Assembly (NCBI RefSeq): GCF_039555335.1
Contig: NC_092637.1
Location: 3,188,472-3,252,471 of the forward strand
Direction of reading: 5' to 3'
DNA from: Amphiura filiformis
Taxonomy: Eukaryota; Echinodermata; Ophiuroidea; Amphilepidida; Amphiuridae
DNA length: 64,000 bases
A model generated the notes under the pieces. It was not told the origin of the DNA. It searched no databases and saw only the letters and a program-made list of their open reading frames with translations. Below are positions 52,241 through 62,805 of this stretch, in pieces (the first letter of the stretch is position 1; every line of letters begins with the position of its first letter). The position numbers and the translations under genes were made by a program.

Positions 52241-52637
52241 TGCTTGGAAGTGTGCAAATGTTGTGCCTATTTACAAAGGTTCTGGTAAGCCTAAGAATGC
52301 TATTTCGAGTTACAGGCCAGTTTCCTTAACAGCAATCCTCTGTAAGGTCATGGAAAGATTGGTTTGTAAACGTCTTCTTGGTTATCTTGATGAGCATGAC
52401 ATTCTTTCAGATAATCAATTTGGTTTTCGACATGGTAGGAATTGTGAGCAGATGTTGGCTAAATTTTATCATTTTCTCAGTGGTAACCTTGCTAACAGCA
52501 AATATTGTAATTTGGTGGATGGGATTTTTCTTGACTTTAGTGCTGCTTTTGATAGAGTAGATCATACAATTTTGTTACAAAAGTTTCATTACTATGGTAT
52601 CAGGAATAATGTGCTTAACTGGATTCAAAGTTTTCTT

Positions 52638-52771
52638 ATCTCCTATTGTATTGAAGTGAAGTAATCTAAGAGCAGGGGTCTGGTGGTTCATCTTGATGTA
52701 CTCTTTCCCCCCCCCACCAGTCCCAAGTACAGGGAATAAAACACACTGGAAAAAAAAAGAAAAAAAAAAAA
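52638..52771 (+). repeat. SINE-like insertion in the LINE, with target duplication
   Basis: Flanked by the direct repeat AAAGTTTTCTT (52628-52637 region and 52772-52782). The body includes GGGTCTGGTGG and CCACCAGTCCCAAGTACAGG, and it ends in an A-rich tail (52749-52773). The LINE frame reads IQSFL before and SGRKQRV after, so removing the insert restores continuity. Same family as 8097-8185. Confidence 0.8.
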
Positions 52772-53247
52772 AAAGTTTTCTTTCTGGTAGAAAACAGAGA
52801 GTTATCTTTAGCGGAGCTAAATCTGATTGGGCTTCAGTCACATCGGGTGTTCCTCAAGGTTCTGTTTTGGGGCCCATCTTGTTTCTGTTATTTGTAAATG
52901 ACATTAATGACAACCTGTCCTCTCCCTTATTCCAATTTGCTGATGACCATGCACTTGTGCGCTCTATTAGAACTTTTGAGGATCAAGTTGCACTGCAGAA
53001 AGAAATTGACACAATTCACAAGTGGACCATTGAGAATAAACTCCCCCTGAATGCTTCTAAGTGTGCTGTTGTTCATTTTTCGAGGTCTAGGGCTTGCAGT
53101 CTTTATACATACAAGTTAGGTGGTATTCCAATTAAGGTTGTTGATGAGTATAAACTGCTTGGTGTTGTTTTCAATTCTTCCCTATCATTCTCTTCACATG
53201 TTGATAAAATCTGTAAAAAGGTTTCTAGCCTAACTGGTTCATACTGC

Positions 53248-54029
53248 AGTTACTGTCCGTTTTCCTATACACAATACACAGTGCTCTTTCCCATTGACGC
53301 GTGACCTCTACAAATAGCCCTACGTTAAAAGTATGGGGATATGACTAGTTAACGTCGCTGTGTGAAAAATAACCGGCCAATATTAAAAGTACTCTTCTAA
53401 AGTTCTAGAAAATATAGTTTTTAACATGTCCTAAATTTTTAGCTAATTTAGATGTTTGGAAATATTCGTACTTTGGTGTTTTAGTTAATGTTATAGGTAA
53501 TAGTACATTGCCTAGTTAACGTCGCTGTGTGAAAAATAACCGGCCAATATTAAAAGTACTCTTCTAAAATTCTAGACAATATAGTTTTGTAACATGTCCT
53601 AAATTTTTAGCTAATTTAGGTGTTTGGAGAGGGTCGCACTTTTGTGTTTTAGGAAGGATATGTAAACGACAGATAACACCAAAAATATGAAGAAATTATT
53701 TCCAAACCGTGTTAAGTCAACAATCATTATGTTGCTCATTTTCAAGAATGCTGGTTTACAAAAAGCAGGCCATTGTCTCATTTCGTGAAAAAAGGTACAC
53801 ATACCATTGTTTCCTTTCGTTTCCTTTATAATCGGTTACCCAACTGAAGCTATAATACCAGCTTTATTGCGATATCGCACATGAAAACAGACACATGTGC
53901 ACAACCAGAGAAGATCCGATTTAATCAGTTGAGCTGTTTCAATGAGTGTTATATTGGTTTAATAGCTTTTAATGGGGTTAAGTCCTGCAAAGGTCGAGAT
54001 GAATTCTACTGTAGACATGACTGCATCAT
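53248..54029. repeat. Dispersed repeat, copy 2 (with internal duplication)
   Basis: Interrupts the LINE frame between SSLTGS and FVIRTSRHM. Its right ~690 bp match 1030-1533. A block of about 130 bp (GTTAACGTCGCTGTGTGAAA onward) occurs twice in tandem-like spacing at 53348-53480 and 53515-53640. The ends may be weak inverted repeats (CTGCAGTTAC and GACTGCATC). Confidence 0.65.
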
Positions 54030-54840
54030 GTTTGTCATCAGAACTTCTCGCCATATGCACTTCAGTGCTCTTCTGCGTCTATTTAAAGCATTGATACTCC
54101 CTCATCTTACTTACTGTGCTGTTATTTGGAATCCTTGTCAGACTGGCCTGCTTGATAGGTTAGATAAGAGTCAGAGAACGATTTCTAAAGTTTTGATGTA
54201 TAGGTAGATGTGTCCTTCTGATCTTTCATATGAGTCGATATTAGATGAATTTGGATTACTTAAAACATGCGACTTATTTGATTTGTTGAGGTTGATCTTC
54301 TGCTTTAAATTCTTCTTCTTTTTGCCAATTTTTCAAACCTTCTAAGGTTAAGGAGTTTAGGTATCTCCACTGTAGTTCTCATACCAATGCCTTTTTCAAC
54401 TCTGTTTTTGTTTCCTTTCCACGTTTGTGGAATGAACTTCCCACTGATGTACGCTATGCGCCCTCCCTTACCTTGTTTAAGGCCATGTGTAAAGAACATT
54501 TTATGATGTAATTATGTTTTTCATATGCATGTTTACTTTTTTTTTTCATTGCAATTGCTGTTTTGAAATCTTTTGCCAGTTATCATTTTGTTTAAATTTA
54601 GGCAATTTAGCTGTATAATTTGAGTTACCACATGTAGGCCCACTCTAAGGCAATAACTTTGTTCACGCATGTTTTATTTTTTGTGCTGCCTATCTTGTGC
54701 ACTGTTGACACATCCTGTGTGCATAAGTTATGTCATAGAGTGTTTCACTCATTTATTTTTTCCCTACAAATGTTTCTGGGTTAATTAATGCGTATCTATT
54801 ATCTAAATTTATATTATTATTATTATTATTATTATTATTA

Positions 54841-54999
54841 AGATGTACTTTAATATAATCAGGAAAGAAGAACACATTGTGCTTCGACTGTTTAGTCTAT
54901 TTCTTCTTTCCTGGATTGTCATTTAAATTGCTTTAATGTTTTTTCATGTTTGTAATTTATGACAATTGAAATAAATATTATTATTATTATTATTATTAT
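54841..54999 (+). repeat. 3' tail of a second LINE
   Basis: A short stretch ends with AATAAATATTATTATT and a TTA run (54980-54999), directly after the TTA tail of the larger LINE. It is interpreted as a severely 5'-truncated copy of a related element. Confidence 0.5.
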
Positions 55000-55126
55000 A
55001 TGGCTAACATATTCTTGCATAGTATATATAGTATGAAATTATTTTGCTTTTATCACGTTTAGCTCAATTGTGTGAGTAATACTGGTATATCTCTTAGTCA
55101 AAAAGGTCATACAAAATGGGGGTTTT

Positions 55127-55932
55127 ATGCAAAGCCCACCAGATGGGAAAGTGAAGATTTACGACTGTGAAGGAGTACCACTAACTGAGCATTTCCAGAA
55201 GCCATGTACTATAGAGGCTCTGAAGACGTGGCAAGCAAGACAGGATGATGTCTCTGTTGTATCATACCCCAAAGCAGGTACAGTGTACTTATACATACAT
55301 ACACTCTTAGAAAAAAAGAATCTTCAAAATGAAATTTTAAAGGGTAGCTAGAAGTCTCAATGGGTTCTCGCAGTAAAAAAATAAGGTTCTTCACAGCTTT
55401 TAGGGTTCTACAAGGTACCCATATTTTCTGCCCGTTCATCTTTAAGATTGTACTTTTAAGATTTCTAGAGTACATGTCACAATGCTTCAAAGAACCACAG
55501 GGTGCCATAAATGGGGACAAACTCGAAGAACCTTTGAAGGTTCAACAAAGATTCCTTTTTGATATCATGAAGGTTCTTTGAAGAACCGTAGGGTTCCATA
55601 TATGGGACAACATTGGAGAACCTTAAGAGATTCAATTAAGGACCTTCATACAAAGGTTCTTTGGAGACTCCTTGGAGGTTCCTTGAAGCACCTTTTGACA
55701 GGTTTCTTTAAAGGACCCTAATGTAAAGGTTCCTTGGAAGAACCCTTGAGGGTTCCATTAACGGGACAAGGTCGATAACTCTTAGGGGTTCCAACTTGCA
55801 CCCGCTTTTCTAAGAGTGTATGAACATTAACGATAGAGAGCAAACCGTGACAATATTAATCTAATGAAACCATGGAGCCTGGGGTTGAGGTTAAGCGGCC
55901 TGGGACCATTGTATCTTTAACTTTAAAAGGCG

Positions 55933-55971
<39 letters not shown>

Positions 55972-58900
55972 CATCCATCCATAACTCAAACAATCAATAA
56001 ATCAATCCATCAATCAATCAATCAATCAATCAATCATACAGTGTGCATTCGTGCATTATACATAATACACAATTAATAGCCCTGTTTTTTGTTTTTATTA
56101 TCATTTTTTGGCTTCCATTGTCATATCTAAAAACTGTATGAATGATGCTTATTTAATTAAAACAACTGTATGTGTTTTTAATTAAACATTTTATGATCGT
56201 CCTTACACTAGTATTTTTCGTATTGCTATTGCTATCATGTTTAAAAAATAATTTAAATTTGAAATGTTTAATAACCTGCTATACTCATTGATATCTGTAT
56301 TTAATATTTAGGAACTACTTGGACACAAGAAATAGTTTCGGCAATTGTAAACGACGGTGATCTGGATCAAGTCAACAAGACGCATACCACATTTCGAACG
56401 CCATTTCTGGAGGCTACTTTCCTTTATTCAACAAAGGTATTTGCTTACGTAGTTAAATTATTTTAATTGAAACACGAACATATAACGTTTAGTGTACTGT
56501 ATATCTATTAATATCAAACATTATACGTTCCTGTCCTGTATTGTAAAACCCGTATCATGTTAATAGACCTGCTTTTGCCTTAAAAAAAGTTGTCAAATAT
56601 GATATGATCAGATTGACGAAATTTGAATCAAATTTGGAAGCACTCTCAATACAGAGAACCAAGCAGGGAATCTCTCAGAATTGCTTGCTTCTTAAGCAAA
56701 CGAAATGCATACGTTTGATCTGCGGGTTTCCAAGTCTCGATATGCAGTACATTCAATGCATCATCATAATTCGGTGTACCGCAATCTTTGATATCTGTTT
56801 CTGGGTGAGCCCTGCATTCCAAGGGGTGCTCGATATTCAATGAATAGGCATATATGCCCTAGTTTATACACAATGAGCACTTCTTATGCATCAAGCCCTG
56901 CTTCGTTTAGCTGCAAAAAATGAGTACTTTCCTACAGGCTTTGTTTAACATCATGGCAATTTAATCATCCCACTCAATGATGATATCTAGTAATTTTACT
57001 TTTACTTTGTTAACTGTCCAAGAATGAAGTTTAACATTGGTTACCACGGGGACTGGTATCACTCGTGACCAAATCATTCACATACTTCATGCATTTATAT
57101 CTGCATCTATGTCCACAGCCTGGGCATTGTTACACATTGTTACCAGAAAATCGATTTGGGTCAGTTATGTGCCTTGAGGAACACCCCTGTTATCATAGCC
57201 CAGTCAGATAGTTTCAGTATTTAATCCATTCTTTTCTACGAGTAAGGAGATAATCCATCCACTGTGTGATTGTCAGTGACAAGTCCAAGATTCTATATAT
57301 CGTTATGAAAACGGCAGAGTGCCGAATACGCAAAATTACTGTTCTGAGTAAACGGTGTTTGAAAATCTTGGTACCATTCCATTGGTCCTTCTAAAAATGT
57401 AGAACATTCGTGAGCACTCATTTGAAATGTATATTATAAAGTGAATGTACACGAATTATTGGCAATACTTGCATGTTCTGAAATAATCGAAATATCCCTC
57501 AAAACGCGTTTTAACAGCTATTCGGCTTTATGCTGTATCCAACATGTCTCTACAACTGCGCAGAGAGAGGTCGAATACGCATTCAACTTCGTGTAAACCA
57601 AAGCACGCATTTGTGATTTGGGCTATTTGTGTAGAAATTACTGGTTGTCTTAAGGCTATGTAGACTTAACTTTCCATAGAAGTTATAAATAGTCATCCCT
57701 GTAATATTTAGCAAAAACTCGAGGATTTTAAAGCAAAAATAACAATATTGGCTTATATTTTCCGGGTTTTTCCAATTTCACGGGTGCGCACTCACATTAT
57801 TAAACGATAACAATATTATGTGGGGAATGTTTGTACTTATTTTGGTATCACTGGATAGAAGATAACTACAGCTATACGTTTGTATCAAATATATTACTAT
57901 AGGACATGTAATATAGAAAATTCGGGGGTTCCCGCTATACAATACTATAGACCAACATGATTTGTACAGCTAAGTATACGATTCGTCTCTCTGCCGAATT
58001 CATTTATCGCACTTAGGCGCGATTCGTCCAAATCAAAATTTCAATAACTACGTCGGTGAGTAAGATTTACCATTAATTTTTAGTGGAAATAAAAGATAAC
58101 CTGAAACATAATTATAAGCATACAAAAACTCAATTTGCTCAAAATTCTCGATTCGTCACTCTGCCGAATTCATAACGATATGATAAGTAAACTTCAAAAT
58201 AAATAATTGTAAATCATTTTACCCTGTTTTATTATATTGAGAAACGAGGTGTCTGAAACGCTTATGAGGTCCGAAGTAGTAATATTATTTCCAAACAGAA
58301 AGAGAAATTAAAACCCAGTTTAGCCAGTCAAAATGTTTAGATTTAATCACACAAGTTTTCATTTCCTCTACCCGCTTTCTTTATGGATCACCGGATAGGA
58401 TATCGACGTCCCACCAACCCATGAAATTATAGACAAGATGAAGTCCCCTCGTACCATCAAATCTCACCTACCAGGACACCTACTGCCACCTGACGTCATG
58501 GAGAAGAAATCTAGGATTGTCTATGTCGCTAGGAACCCTAAGGATGTAGCTGTGTCGTATTATTACTTTCATATTGGGCATACTACGCTACCCAGATACG
58601 AAACCTGGAATGATTTTTTTGAAGATTTTTATGCTGGAAAAGGTGAGTATAATAATTCCGCTTGTAGCTTAGATGTAATTTAGACTAAGAAGCTGATCAT
58701 TTAAATGGTAATTACATAATTTAATCACTGCTCTATAACTCACCGTGCCGGTTGCTAGTAACTTCATAGAGCTTTTCGTTACATGTACGATCAGTCAGTC
58801 AATAAAAATATTTCACCATCTCTCTAATCTGCTCGATTGTAATAATCGGATTAACTACCAAAGCAAAAGTGAAAACAATTTTTAATTATACCGCACTGCA

Positions 58901-61482
58901 CTAGTAGTACGTTCACGCGGTACCTCTGCATCAAACCATATCATGATGATCACTTGCACCTGTAAGATTGTATCTTTAAAAAGAGCAGTATTGTATTCAA
59001 TCTATGATTGCAGATATACACAGGTGATGAGTGCAACCTGCTTGTAGTGCCCCGCGATATATTCAAAAATTGTTTTCACCTATTGCTATGGTAGTTAATC
59101 CGATCATTACATCACGTCGGCGGCGAATAGTACTGTGTAATTATGCAACTGAACATTTTACATTTTAACACATTTTAACATATAATACGCAATATCGAAA
59201 GATACTGAAATATAAGAGGCTTGACTGATGCTGAGGATTTGCCTTGGATCACTCCAAATCTAATACCGGTGCTCTACATTATTTATTAACATGTCGAATG
59301 AATTAGAGTTAGTCTCTCACAGCTTTTTAATTAAAAATCTGTATATGATTGTTTTTCAAATCGCAATTAAAATATCGTGGTCCAGGTCGCAGTATCATTC
59401 TCAACAGACAACAGTGGTTACGTCAGGTGTGGCACAAGGATCGATCTTGGGTCCATTATTGTTTACTCAGCTAAATCTAAATAGTTCCTTATGTCCATGT
59501 ATGCTGATGATCTGCTTTTGTAAAATCGCAATATCGATAATGGATGTTATTTCCATTCAGCTGAGGTAATTGATTGTATTGGTGACGCCCAAGAAGCTTA
59601 ACCTAAACACGGCAGAAACTAAGTGTATGCTCAGCACTAATAGGTAAAACGTTTTCGAGATTGTATTCTTGGTTGCCCTACTAAGTGCTATACGTCAAGT
59701 ATCTTGGTGTCACTGACACTTACTTCTTCATGGTTTACCCATGCTTATAAATTGGCTTTTTTGATAGAGGTTTTTATAGTAAATATCCAGAGGTCGTTAT
59801 CCGTTCTTCTCCAGAATAAAACTTATACGAATCCCAACTTGGTTACAGGTATTCAATCACTTCATTCTGTCCAAAAATGTGCAATGAAAATGATCTTGTG
59901 ACGATGACGATGACGACGAAAACGATGTAGATGACGAAGACGATGATGATCACATATCTCCTCTAATATTTTATAGTTGTGTATGGTCCGTGGTGGAATC
60001 ATTACCTGTATTACTGGAAGCGTCGACATGAACCCAATGTACTGTTTCTCAAGTTTGAAAACATGAAAAAGGTAAGCATTATTGCACCAATTATTATTAA
60101 CAACAAAATAATAAGGTGAAATGTGATATTTACCCTGCCAATTTGAAATATTACACTATTTTAGCTCCAAAGCAAGGTGTTAACCTGCATAAAAGAAAGG
60201 TGGAACTGGCCAGTCCGGTAAGTACCACCTGAGGGAAATAATGTCCTCCTTTCCCTTCCCCGCCGGAAAGTCTATACTTGCATAGTTATACATAGTTTTG
60301 TCCTGAAGAAGCCAGAGTTAACCTGAAAACGCTCAACAGTTTCAGACTGTCCGGCTAATCTGTCAAAACACACGTAGATATATCTGTGTGGAATTTGTAT
60401 GTTTACTGTCTTTTCAGGATCTTAAAGGAATCGTTGAACGAATTGCAGATTTCTTAGGTTACACCTTTTCAGATGCTGTACTTGACAGAATAGTCAGTCA
60501 TTGTACATTTGAAAACATGAAAGCTAACCCAATGACAAATCCAGACACGCTGGAGAAGATGAACGTGAAGAATGTTGAATCAATTGACAGCAATGACATG
60601 ACTCCAAAGGATCGTCCGTCATTCATGCGAACAGGTGAGATAATATATGAGGCATGAGGATGATGTCATCAGTTTATACGATCCAATTGATTTTCAAGGA
60701 ATAAGGAGCAATTAAGGGGGAACTACACCCCTTGACAAATTTGTGACTGTTTTTGCATTTTTCACAAAAAATAATAACACACTGGTAACAAAAGTTATAT
60801 ATATTATAGGGGTAAAGAATCCACTTACTACACTGGAATTTCAGTGACTCAAGACAAGCGGTACGTTATTTATGATAAGAAAAGAGGTACCGCTAGAGTG
60901 TACCTCATTTCTTAACATATATAATGAACCACTTGTCTTGAATCACTGAAATTTCAGTGATGTAATTGGATTCTATAAATTTTGTTACCATTGTGTGGTT
61001 ATTTTTTTAGAAAAATGTAAAATTGATCAGGGGGTGTAGTACCACCTTAATCTTGTAGTTAAGTTTCCTCGTTTCTACACCTGATTGCAGAGTTGTCGCT
61101 ATATATTTTCTGTGGTGTATTATGGTGACATCACTTTCATGTCTCGGGTACAACATGTCGATTGATTGATAGGGCCGACGAACGAATTGTTGCGGAATGC
61201 TACGTGATTGTTAGTAAATAAGGTGCCGTATATTTCAATCAGCCGATCAGGACCCCGTGTCCGTGTTTACGCAATATGCACTCGCTACTGTGGCAAAAAC
61301 GTTCTTTACATAACCAAACTTCACCCTTTTTCATAAATCTGTTTACGATAAATTTTAATTTCCTTTATTTTGCAGGAAAAGTCGGCGATTGGAAGAGTCA
61401 CTTCACTGTAGCTCAGAACGAGGCCATGGATGCACTCATACGGGAGAAGCTGGCAGGGAGCGGACTTGTATTCGAATGTTAA
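55127..61482 (+). CDS. Cytosolic sulfotransferase, copy B (intact, six exons)
   Basis: Transfers sulfate from PAPS to hydroxyl or amine acceptors; substrate unknown. Exons: 55127-55277, 56312-56436, 58399-58642, 59977-60071, 60418-60634 and 61376-61482, with GT/AG borders and matching phases (1,0,1,0,1). The product is 312 residues, near the usual ~300. Motifs: YPKAGTTW (47-54, 5'-phosphosulfate loop), KSHLP with the catalytic His115, RNPKDVAVSY (137-146, 3'-phosphate binding), GKVGDWK (278-284) and K-x3-TV-x3-E at 284-293, the family dimer motif. There is no signal peptide, so cytosolic. The start is the ATG conserved with copy A; the ATG six codons upstream in A is ATA here. Introns carry several recent insertions, but every exon is clean. 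Confidence 0.88.
55302..55818. mobile_element. TA-flanked element with GGTTCTT/AAGAACC repeats, intron 1 of copy B
   Basis: Ends CACTCTTAGAAAA and TTTTCTAAGAGTG, flanked by TA (55300-55301, 55819-55820). The inside is a degenerate series of GGTTCTTTGAAGAACC-like inverted words about every 20-40 bp. Copy A lacks it. Confidence 0.8.
55936..56038 (+). repeat. (TCAA)n microsatellite with variants
   Basis: ATCA tetramers, interrupted, in intron 1 of copy B. They are preceded by a segment (GGTTAAGCGGCCTGGGACC) that may be the body of a short element with an ATCA tail. Confidence 0.9.
57301..58177. mobile_element. 877-bp TIR element in intron 2 of copy B
   Basis: Ends CGTTATGAAAACGGCAGAGTG and inverted CGTTATGAATTCGGCAGAGTG, flanked by ATAT on both sides. 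Degenerate inner copies of CTGCCGAATTCAT occur near 57985. Copy A has the uninterrupted sequence near 39181 (GATTCTATGAG). Confidence 0.75.
58847..59102. mobile_element. 256-bp TIR element in intron 3 of copy B
   Basis: CGGATTAACTACC and its inverse form the ends, with AAAACAATTTTTAAT / ATTGTTTTCACC inner arms. It is not seen in intron 3 of copy A. Confidence 0.65.
59385..59890 (+). pseudogene. LINE RT relic in intron 3 of copy B
   Basis: VTSGVAQGSILGPLLF is the RT motif B block. It is followed by a damaged catalytic region (MLMICF where YADDLLLY is expected in another frame), KKLNLNTAET and SVQKCAMK. The same relic lies in copy A, split by a foldback. Confidence 0.75.
60716..61046. mobile_element. 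TTAA-flanked MITE in intron 5 of copy B
   Basis: TTAA at 60712-60715 and 61047-61050; ends GGGGGAACTACACCCCTTG and inverted GGTGGTACTACACCCCCTG. Inner inverted arms carry GAGGTACCGCTAGAGTG and CACTGGAATTTCAGTGA. Copy A has a single TTAA at the site (ACATTAATCTTG, about 43450). Confidence 0.8.
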
Positions 61483-61627
61483 AATTGTGCCATTGCAATG
61501 AACATGATGAAATAGCAATAATTCAGTTATTTGAATAATTTCAAATATATAGGCCCTATTTCATATATAATTTGTAGTTTTCATTGTGCAAAGCCAACAT
61601 TTTGACACTCACCTAACAGTTTCTTCA

Positions 61628-61893
61628 GTACATACTTCTTCAGTGTGGTGTCCTATCATCCTCTTTGCTGATAGGATCTAACACAGCTCAATCCTGAGGG
61701 GCGTGGTCGTCAGTAGAGTGTCATACATGTGATTTAAATGGTAGGCCCCTCGTCTCTGTTTATGACGCAGGACCTCTTTTGTGAATCCAGTTAGCTTATC
61801 TGATGACGCGAGCCCACGCTCCCCTCTGGATGGTACTGTGTTACTACCAGCAAAGAGGATGATTGGATACCAATCACTAGGAAGAAGCTATGG
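61628..61893. repeat. Dispersed TIR repeat downstream of copy B
   Basis: Left CTTCAGTGTGGTGTCC ... CTTTGCTGATAGGATC and right CTACCAGCAAAGAGGATGA ... CCAATCACTAGGAAG are inverted. Relatives follow copy A (44045-44294) and lie in the GIMAP units. Confidence 0.65.
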
Positions 61894-62039
61894 GTCAGTT
61901 TCAAAAGTTTAGTTTTGTAAGATGAAAACTCCTGAAAAGTCTGGATTTCCAACAATCATGGCTGGATAAAACGACCGGAAATACAAACTCCTCTATAGGG
62001 GGTATGCATAATTTTCTGGACTAGCCCATTTCTTAGGAG

Positions 62040-62490
62040 TGTTTCAAGATATACCTGAACGTCAAGAGTTTGGCTACAGCTTTAATGATTCCTGATTTAA
62101 CCTGGATGCACACATGCACTTACTTACCCAATATCATCAATTACATACGGAGATTTTGAATCATCCAGTATGTATATGATAATAGTAATTTATAATGTTG
62201 TGTGTATAAACATCTGTTTTCATTTCTTTTATCAAAACTTTATACCTTGGGTCAAACGGAAATTGTATATTCTTCCAGACAGTGGAGTAGCCAGGGGGAA
62301 GGGTGCAGGTTGCCCCCAGAAATTGTTCAGGGATAAAATGGGGGACGGCAAAGAGTAAAGTGTCCTTAAAATGGCTAAAAAGTGGACAAAAAATCACACC
62401 GAAATCCTGGCTGCTGCTTCCAGATTGTTTAGCATTTTATAACAGATTTTTTTTTCCGGTAACATTGCCGCTGGAAAAGTACGTAAAATT
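62040..62490 (+). repeat. Start of a third sulfotransferase-type unit
   Basis: 62040-62300 matches 46750-47010, and 62450-62490 (GCTGGAAAAGTACGTAAAATT) matches 47380-47400 and 29430-29450, the sequence next in order in units A and B. The match is cut by a MITE at 62493 and a LINE at 62806. Confidence 0.65.
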
Positions 62491-62492
62491 AA

Positions 62493-62805
62493 GGTGGTAC
62501 TACACCCCTTGATAAATTTGTGACTATTTTGCAACAAAGGTTATGTATATTATAGACGAATCCAACGAGCCGAGTCATGGTCAGGATTTGGTCAGACAGT
62601 TTAAATTTCACATTTTAGGTGAGATGGAGCCGACGGGGACCCTGCTATGGCTGCCATTGAGGTGTATGAATGTGTTAAATTGGATTCGTCTAGAAGCAAT
62701 GAATCTAGTTACTATACACTGGAATTTCAGTGACTCAAGACAAGCGGTACGTTATTTATGATAAGAAAAGAGGTACCGCTAGAATGTACCTCATTTCTTA
62801 ACATA
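62493..62805. mobile_element. TTAAGGTGG-type MITE, left part, with nested insertion
   Basis: TTAAGGTGGTACTACACCCC and the arm CACTGGAATTTCAGTGACTC ... GAGGTACCGCTAGAATG match 60716-60920. It is interrupted at 62553-62692 by a small element with ends AGACGAATCCAA and TTGGATTCGTCT, and truncated at 62805 by the LINE. Confidence 0.7.

Larger units (their letters stand above)
50790..54840 (+). pseudogene. Non-LTR retrotransposon (endonuclease + RT), multiply interrupted
   Basis: From 50816 the APE-type endonuclease is readable (FYFNARSVKNKI, AISESWLDDS, GGGVLLAIKEGL, then after a frameshift LVGDFNIHMDW). From about 52240 the RT follows: VVPIYKGSGKPK, SYRPVSLTAILCKVMERL, FLDFSAAFDRVDH (first catalytic Asp), GVPQGSVLGPILF, FADDHALV (catalytic box) and KLLGVVF, ending in FKALILPHLTYCAVIWNP after an insertion. 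The tail is a TTA run at about 54813-54840, as in CR1/Jockey-like elements. Three insertions split it (51380-52240, 52638-52771, about 53248-54029), and the linker between endonuclease and RT is missing. It is inserted upstream of exon 1 of sulfotransferase copy B. Confidence 0.85.
46750..62040 (+). repeat. Tandem sulfotransferase unit B
   Basis: The left part (46750-47010: CTGAACGTCAATAGTTTG ... CAGACAGTGGTGTAGCCAGG) is repeated at 62040-62300, defining one unit of about 15.3 kb. It contains the intact sulfotransferase gene and at least eight insertions absent from unit A. Confidence 0.75.
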
